From Desulfobacteraceae bacterium (lineage in GTDB: Bacteria > Desulfobacterota > Desulfobacteria > Desulfobacterales > Desulfobacteraceae): 11,593 bases of DNA. This document shows positions 7,006 through 11,593 of the stretch, piece after piece. The stretch is taken from NCBI GenBank assembly GCA_022712835.1, contig JAFLJU010000186.1:1-11593 (forward strand), written 5' to 3'. The notes below the pieces were generated by a model. The model was not told where the DNA came from. It was given only the letters and a program-made list of their open reading frames with translations, and did not search any database. Every line of letters begins with the position of its first letter. The stretch's first letter is position 1. The translations under genes were made by a program, and so were the position numbers.

Positions 7006-8871
7006 GTGAAAAAGATTAAAATTACCGATCTGTCCAGTATCGAAGCGGTTGAGAAAATACCATTGGAAAAACGATTTGATATTCAGAGTACATACGACAT
7101 GATTAAAAAGGGAGCCATGATTAATCCCGATGCACCTGCCATCAGTTTAATCATGTCGGGAGATCAATTCGACGCACCCCTTCAGATCAACTACCGGGAA
7201 TTTTTAAAGAAAGTTACACAGACCGCCAATTTCTTCCATGATTTGGGAATAGGGCCCAAGGATGTGGTTTCTTACATACTTCCCAATCTGCCTCACACCC
7301 ATTACGTCTTATGGGGGGCTGAAGCAGCAGGAATCGCCAATCCCATCAATCCCATGTTGGAAACAAAAACAATTGCAGATATCTGTAATGCGGCAAACAC
7401 CAAAGTGTTGGTTGCTCTTGGAGAGTTTCCCGGAAGCGATATCTGGGAAAAAGCCCTGGAAGTCCGTCAACACCTGCCCGAATTGAAAGCAATTGTTTCA
7501 ATATTCGGACCGAGCGACGAACCCAACGGTATCTACGGTTTCGACGATAAAATTGAATCCTACAATGGAGATCAACTCGATTCCAACCGCATCATAATAC
7601 CGGATGATACTGCATCAATATACCATACCGGAGGGACCACAGGGTTACCAAAACTGGTTCCCCATACACACCTCAACGAAGTTGCCCTGTCTTTAACGTC
7701 GGATATGGCCACCGAACTCAATTCCGGTGAGGTAATATTGGTCGGGCTGCCCCTGTTCCACATCAACGGAACACTGATGACCGGTTCTTATCCCTTATCC
7801 ATCGGTGCCCACATAGTATTGATGTCACCCCAGGGATATCGGAATCCCTCCATTATAGAAAATTTCTATCGCATCGCCGAACACTATAAAGCGACTGCCT
7901 TTTCCGCAGTACCCACCATTTTATCTATGCTCCTGGATGCCGAAAAAGGGGAAGCCGATATTTCTTCACTAAAATATGTGATCTGCGGTGCAGCCCCGTT
8001 ATCTGTCGACCTATTTGAGAGATTCGAAACTTACAGCGGCATAAAAATCCTGGAGATTTATGGCCTGACCGAAGGAAACGCATCCTGTAATCCCTATTAC
8101 GGTGAGAGGAAAATCGGTTCCATAGGATTAAGACTTCCCTATCACGAAATTAAAATATTCATTGTCGACGGAGACGGTGCTTTTGTTCGTGAAGCAAAAA
8201 CCAACGAAATTGGAGCTGTTTGTATGAGAGGACCCTGCGTGTTCGGCGGTTACCTTGAGGAGGCCCATAATAAAGGGATCTGGCCCAGGGAAGGCTGGTT
8301 CAACTCGGGCGATTTGGGAAGACAGGACGAAAATGGCTATCTATGGCTGACCGGGCGCAAGAAGGAACTCATCATTCGCGGCGGGCACAATATTGATCCC
8401 CAGATGATAGAAAACGCCCTTTATCGTTTACCGGAAGTACAAATAGCTGCTGCAGTAGGTCGTCCTGACCGACATGCAGGCGAGGTTCCTGTAGCCTATG
8501 TTCAATTTAAGAAAAATCAATGTCTGACCGAAAAGCAGATACTTGAAACTCTCAAAATAGAAATCGGTGAACCTGCCGCAATTCCCAAGGCAATTTATGT
8601 TATAGACCAAATGCCTCTGACACCAGTCGGGAAGATATTTAAACCTGATCTGAACAGAGATGTCACACAGAGAGTCTATTCAAACGAATTAAAAGTGTTG
8701 GGTGACTTGACCGATTCCGTTGAGGTGCAGGTTAATGCGGATAAAATCCATGGTCTGTTGGCTCAGATTATTGTTAATCCAAAAACAGGCATTGACGCTG
8801 AGTCAGTTAGAGATCGTATCAGTGATCTGCTTGCCCGCTATACGATTTGTTATGAATTGATCTTTGTTTAA
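7006..8871 (+). CDS. Acyl-CoA synthetase (AMP-forming), ANL superfamily
   Basis: The 621-residue protein activates a carboxylic acid with ATP to an acyl-adenylate and then to acyl-CoA. The ANL motifs are all present: the P-loop HTGGTTGLPK (207-216), the adenine-binding YGLTE (352-356), and the hinge and ribose region NSGDLGRQDENGYLWLTGRK with Asp436. GGHNIDP (459-465) and the A10 lysine Lys543 in LTPVGKIFKPDL are also there. The N-terminal part (QSTYDMIKKGAMINPDAPAI, ANPINPMLET) resembles, from memory, a proteobacterial group annotated only as acyl-CoA synthetase or AMP-binding domain protein (PRK07529-like) rather than classical FadD. About 75 residues follow the catalytic lysine, as I recall in that group. 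No signal peptide. It has a GTG start with a strong ribosome site. It diverges from the AraC-regulator/crotonase pair, which points to one acid-degradation module. The substrate is unknown. Confidence 0.93.
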   Translation: MKKIKITDLSSIEAVEKIPLEKRFDIQSTYDMIKKGAMINPDAPAISLIMSGDQFDAPLQINYREFLKKVTQTANFFHDLGIGPKDVVSYILPNLPHTHYVLWGAEAAGIANPINPMLETKTIADICNAANTKVLVALGEFPGSDIWEKALEVRQHLPELKAIVSIFGPSDEPNGIYGFDDKIESYNGDQLDSNRIIIPDDTASIYHTGGTTGLPKLVPHTHLNEVALSLTSDMATELNSGEVILVGLPLFHINGTLMTGSYPLSIGAHIVLMSPQGYRNPSIIENFYRIAEHYKATAFSAVPTILSMLLDAEKGEADISSLKYVICGAAPLSVDLFERFETYSGIKILEIYGLTEGNASCNPYYGERKIGSIGLRLPYHEIKIFIVDGDGAFVREAKTNEIGAVCMRGPCVFGGYLEEAHNKGIWPREGWFNSGDLGRQDENGYLWLTGRKKELIIRGGHNIDPQMIENALYRLPEVQIAAAVGRPDRHAGEVPVAYVQFKKNQCLTEKQILETLKIEIGEPAAIPKAIYVIDQMPLTPVGKIFKPDLNRDVTQRVYSNELKVLGDLTDSVEVQVNADKIHGLLAQIIVNPKTGIDAESVRDRISDLLARYTICYELIFV

Positions 8872-8935
8872 AAACAAACATCCTTTGGTTTTCAACCCTC
8901 GTCTTACATGCGTCAGGCCTGGAGGCTATCTGATC

Positions 8936-8964
8936 TTGACTTTTTCTGCCTGCTTTCATAGGGT
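8936..8964 (+). promoter_or_regulatory. Possible promoter of the two-component operon
   Basis: TTGACT (8936-8941) matches five of six -35 bases, and after 17 bases TAGGGT (8959-8964) is a poor -10. A start near 8971 would put the short UAG-containing frame (8980-9153) at the head of the kinase/regulator transcript. The stretch 8872-8935 shows nothing else I can name. Confidence 0.35.
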
Positions 8965-9023
8965 ATGAAACTATTTTAGGTTGTTTTTGGTATCAGCGTT
9001 AAAAAGAGGAACCTGTCCGAACC

Positions 9024-9039
9024 CCAGATGAACATCTGG
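9024..9039. promoter_or_regulatory. 16-bp dyad, operator-like
   Basis: CCAGATG (9024-9030) and CATCTGG (9033-9039) are perfect complements around AA. The 2-base centre is too tight for an RNA hairpin loop and looks more like a site for a dimeric DNA-binding protein. It lies 111 bases before the kinase start and downstream of the predicted promoter. Confidence 0.4.
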
Positions 9040-9081
9040 CATGAGACAAAGGAAAGAATAATCAAAAAGCTTAGCCTGACC

Positions 9082-9100
9082 CGGCACAGGGCCAGTGCCG
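9082..9100 (+). repeat. Inverted repeat / hairpin in the kinase leader
   Basis: CGGCAC (9082-9087) and GTGCCG (9095-9100) pair around a 7-base loop AGGGCCA. No T-run follows, so it is not a standard terminator. It sits 15 bases before the leader UAG. Confidence 0.35.
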
Positions 9101-9149
9101 ATGCCTTTATCATCTAGGAAACCTATATGCAAACCCTTGCCCGGACAGG

Positions 9150-11063
9150 ATGACTCATTTGTTTCAGTTTTTCAGAAACCTAAAGATCCGGTCCAAGCTT
9201 TTGGGCGGCTATACACTGATCTTTGTTCTGGCCACCCTTGTGGGCGGGGGTGTGATTTATCTTAAGGTCCGCACCACCATTGAAGCCAACATTGAAAGTG
9301 AACTGACCAATGCCACGGCCGCCATCCAGAACATGGTTAGGACAGCTGCCGCCACCTCCATCAAAAATCATCTCAAGGCCATTGCAGAGAAAAACAGGGA
9401 GATTGTCCAGGCAATATACAATGATTTTCTCCTGGGCCTGACCACGGAAGAAGAGGCAAAGATCCTGTGCCGGAAAATCCTGTTCAGTCAGTCCATTGGT
9501 AAAACAGGGTATATTTTCTGTGCAAACTCCGCAGGAATAGCCATTGAACATCCCAATCCAGGGGTGGCAGGGAAAAGTTTTTTAGACCGGGCCTTTGTCC
9601 ATGAAATGATCCTGATGAAAACCGGATATCTGGAGTATGACTGGAAAAATCCGGAAGAGGAAAATTTAAAACCCAAAGCCATGTATATGTCCTATTTTGA
9701 ACCCTAGGACTGGATCATTGCCGCTTCAACCTATAGGGAAGAATTCAATGAACTTATCAATATTTCAGATTTTCGGGAAAGCATTTTAAGCCTGAACTTT
9801 GGAAAAACAGGCTATGCATATATCAATGACTCCCAAGGCAATCTCATTGTCCACCCCTTTATGACCGGCAATTACTTTGATGCCCGGGACAGGGAGGGCC
9901 AGTATTTTGTCCGGGATATCTGTGAAAAGAAAAATGGAAAAACCGTCTATACCTGGAAAAATCCCGGGGAGAGAATTGCCCGGAAAAAAATGGTTATTTT
10001 CAGATATATTCCCGAATATGACTGGATTGTGGCCTCTGCCAGCTATTTGGATGAAATATTTGCCCCTTTGAAGACGATTAGGAATATTATTCTCAGTATT
10101 GTTTTTTTGACCTGTGTTCTGGTCTTTTCAACCTCCCTGTGGATCAACGCCACTGTGATCAGCCCCCTGCAAATCCTCATGAACCGATTTGCCCTGGGTG
10201 CCTCGGGAAATTTCAATATCCGCATGCCAGTTGAATCCACCGATGAAATCGGGCAGTTAGCTGATTATTTCAATAAATTCATGGACAGGCTGAATCGCTA
10301 CGTAGATGAACAAAAAAAAAGTGAAAAAGCCCTTCGCTTTTTGGAAAGGGAAATCCTCACCATCAGTGAACGGGAACGCCAGAGAATTGCCATGGATCTC
10401 CATGACGACCTCTGCCCCCAACTCATCGGCATTGAAGTGATGATAAAGATGCTCCAGCAGAGGCTCAAGGAAAAAGAAACCATTGATTCCCCTGGCCTGG
10501 AAGCCGTTGACGAAGTCACCAGCGAAGTCACCAGCGAAGCCAGCCGTGCCGGCAAAATCAGAAGGCTGATTCTGGATGCCATTGAAAAAACCAGGGGCCT
10601 TTCCCGGGGACTTTCACCGGTGAACCTGACGGACCGGGGGTTTGATGTCTCCCTGGAGGAACTGGCCGCCTATGTCCGGGAGGTGTTCCATATTTCCTGT
10701 ACCCTCTCATGTGACGGCTCCCAAGCCTTTGAAGACAACAGTATGGCCACCCATGCCTATTATATTGCCCACGAGGCGGTTCACAATGCGGTCAAGCATT
10801 CAAAGGCAGATCTTATTCGTATACGCTTGACGATTCAAAATAAAACCGTCACACTCACCATCGAGGATAACGGTATCGGCCTTGGCAGCCCCAAACCGGC
10901 CCCGGCAACCCCGGGAATGGGCATCCGAATTATGTCCTATCGGGCCAACAGGATAGGGGCCTCCCTTGGGTTTGAAGAACCCCCGGGGGGTGGCACCCTG
11001 GTGAAACTGGAATTGGGCAGGCTGGAATTAGGCCGCAGGGAATTGACGGACAAGAACGGATAG
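9150..11063 (+). CDS. Double-Cache sensor histidine kinase (HAMP, HisKA_3, HATPase_c) with an in-frame UAG at codon 186
   Basis: The frame is open for 637 codons apart from UAG at 9705-9707. Helix 1 is near residues 17-38. Two tandem Cache modules follow: FSQSIGKTGYIFCANSAG to YFEP-UAG-DWIIAASTY, then LNFGKTGYAYINDSQGNL to YIPEYDWIVASASY. Helix 2 spans about 311-337, then HAMP (STDEIGQLADYFNKFMDRL). HisKA_3 has phospho-acceptor His418 in ERQRIAMDLHDDLCPQ. HATPase_c shows HEAVHNAVKHS (N box, Asn546), EDNGIGL and GMGIRIMSYR. It should sense a small molecule outside the inner membrane and phosphorylate the NarL-type regulator encoded 28 bases downstream. The UAG lies where the second Cache has Tyr and the family usually has Trp or another aromatic. 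Nothing else is damaged, so read-through or a recent mutation are both possible. If UAG stops translation, a 185-residue Cache piece and a 400-residue ORF from Met238 remain. The start is the ATG overlapped by TGA; stop is TAG with TAA two codons on. Confidence 0.85.
9705..9707 (+). other. In-frame UAG codon inside the first Cache domain
   Basis: The codon sits between GAA CCC and GAC TGG, inside a conserved Cache closing motif. Frame and domain continue directly on both sides (9150-9704 and 9708-11063 are in the same frame). The aligned codon in the second Cache repeat is TAT (Tyr, in IPEYDWIV). UAG is one base from TGG (Trp) and from TAT or TAC (Tyr). Confidence 0.85.
10512..10544 (+). repeat. 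12-base tandem repeat in the kinase gene
   Basis: GAAGTCACCAGC occurs twice in tandem (10512-10523, 10524-10535), followed by a shortened third unit GAAGCCAGC (10536-10544). It encodes EVTSEVTSEAS in the loop between the two helices of the HisKA_3 dimerisation domain. Units of 12 bases keep the frame, so copy number could vary without breaking the protein. Confidence 0.7.
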
Positions 11064-11091
11064 AACTAAAACTCAGGAAAAAAAGACGCAG

Positions 11092-11593
11092 ATGGGAAAA
11101 GACTATTTAAAAATCCTTATTGTGGAAGACCACCCCATTTTCAGAATGGGTATGAAAGAGATGATAGAGCATGAATCCGACATGTCCGTGTGTGGGGATG
11201 CCGAAAATGTGGCCACTGCCCTGGAACTGATTGAAACCCAGAAACCCGATCTGGTCATTGTGGACCTGTCTTTGAAAGAGAGCAACGGCATGGACCTGGT
11301 CAAGGAAATCCACTCTTGTCACAAACCAACTGCTTCCCTGGTGCTCTCCATGCACGACGAAGCCCTCCATGCGGAACGGTGTATCATGGCAGGAGCCAAG
11401 GGCTATATAATGAAGCAGGAAGCCTCGGAATCCGTTGTCCTGGCCATCCGCAGAATAATGGCCGGCCATATCCATGTCAGCCCGACCATCATGAGCCATA
11501 TCCTCAATACCTTCCAGAAACAGCCGAATCTGGCCCATGAATCCCCTTTAAAACGGATCTCGGACCGGGAGCTTGAAATCTTCCAGCTCATCG
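11092..11593 (+). CDS. NarL/FixJ-family response regulator, cut by the right window edge
   Basis: The 167 visible codons hold a complete receiver domain. Acidic residues Glu12 and Asp13 lie in ILIVEDHP, the phosphorylated Asp58 in LVIVDLSL, Ser87 in LVLSMHDE and Lys108 in GAKGYIMKQE. After a linker the LuxR/GerE-type DNA-binding domain begins at SDRELEIFQLI and runs off the window. In this family phosphorylation drives dimerisation and promoter binding. It follows the kinase by 28 bases on the same strand with AGGAAA 11 bases before the ATG, so the two form a cognate HisKA_3/NarL pair. Its targets are not in the window. A promoter of its own was not seen. Confidence 0.93.
   Translation, partial: MGKDYLKILIVEDHPIFRMGMKEMIEHESDMSVCGDAENVATALELIETQKPDLVIVDLSLKESNGMDLVKEIHSCHKPTASLVLSMHDEALHAERCIMAGAKGYIMKQEASESVVLAIRRIMAGHIHVSPTIMSHILNTFQKQPNLAHESPLKRISDRELEIFQLI

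Larger units (their letters stand above)
8980..9153 (+). pseudogene. Short unidentified reading frame with in-frame UAG, overlapping the kinase start
   Basis: One frame after the TAG at 8977 reads through KKRNLSEPQMNIWHE and IIKKLSLTRHRASADAFII, meets UAG at 9115-9117, then continues ETYMQTLARTG to TGA at 9151-9153. That TGA overlaps the kinase ATG as ATGA, the classic arrangement for coupled genes. I do not recognise the peptide. The first ATG in frame is at 9028 and has no well-placed ribosome site (GAGGA is 17 bases away). Either this is the tail of a truncated or UAG-interrupted gene, or it is a leader that is open by chance: two inverted repeats (9024-9039, 9082-9100) lie inside it. CAG to TAG at codon 9115 would be a single-base change. 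Confidence 0.3.

Noticed and set aside
6989..7009. Mini-ORF MKRRMQ whose TGA overlaps the GTG start of the synthetase
   Set aside because: It is made mostly from the ribosome binding site itself and has no ribosome site of its own. Probably chance.
1..11593. CRISPR array, tRNA/rRNA gene, insertion sequence, phage or defence genes
   Set aside because: No regularly spaced repeats, cloverleaf-like arms, transposase or integrase motifs or known defence domains were found on reading both strands.

Overview
The window looks like ordinary chromosome from a Gram-negative, environmental bacterium rich in sensory genes. The double-Cache histidine kinase, the CHASE4/PAS/GAF/GGDEF sensor and the fatty-acid-type CoA genes next to an AraC regulator would suit a sulfate-reducing deltaproteobacterium (Desulfobacteraceae-like). 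That assignment is a judgement from gene style, not a measured result. No rRNA, tRNA, CRISPR array, insertion sequence or recognisable defence locus was seen. Base composition is uneven: the class V aminotransferase (2593-3726) and the kinase/regulator pair (from 9150) are clearly GC-richer than the AT-rich GGDEF sensor and FKBP genes.

Layout. 1-2467 (minus) is a membrane-anchored c-di-GMP sensor, CHASE4-PAS-GAF-PAS-GGDEF. It is cut by the left window edge and broken by a one-base frameshift in an A7 tract. Diverging from it is a class V aminotransferase (2593-3726, plus); the two predicted promoters share one self-complementary -35 hexamer. A HAMP-to-PAS fragment of a lost sensor (about 3745-4005, minus) follows, then an FklB-type FKBP prolyl isomerase (4111-4725, plus) ending in a strong inverted repeat.

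The centre is an acyl-CoA module: an enoyl-CoA hydratase/isomerase (4931-5701, minus) behind an AraC/OruR-type regulator (5740-6747, minus), diverging from a 621-residue acyl-CoA synthetase (7006-8871, plus; GTG start). The likely logic is that the synthetase activates a carboxylic acid to its CoA ester, the crotonase acts on the enoyl-CoA, and the regulator controls both arms from the shared 258-bp region. The substrate cannot be read from the sequence.

The right end is a two-component system: a double-Cache, HAMP, HisKA_3/HATPase kinase (9150-11063) and a NarL/FixJ response regulator (11092 to the edge). The kinase frame is open for 637 codons except for one in-frame UAG at codon 186, where the family has an aromatic residue. 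A short reading frame just upstream also contains an in-frame UAG and ends in an ATGA overlap with the kinase start. Two in-frame UAGs in consecutive coupled frames is the most unusual feature here. It may mean UAG read-through (pyrrolysine or a suppressor tRNA) or simple decay. Several intact-looking genes in the window do end in UAG.
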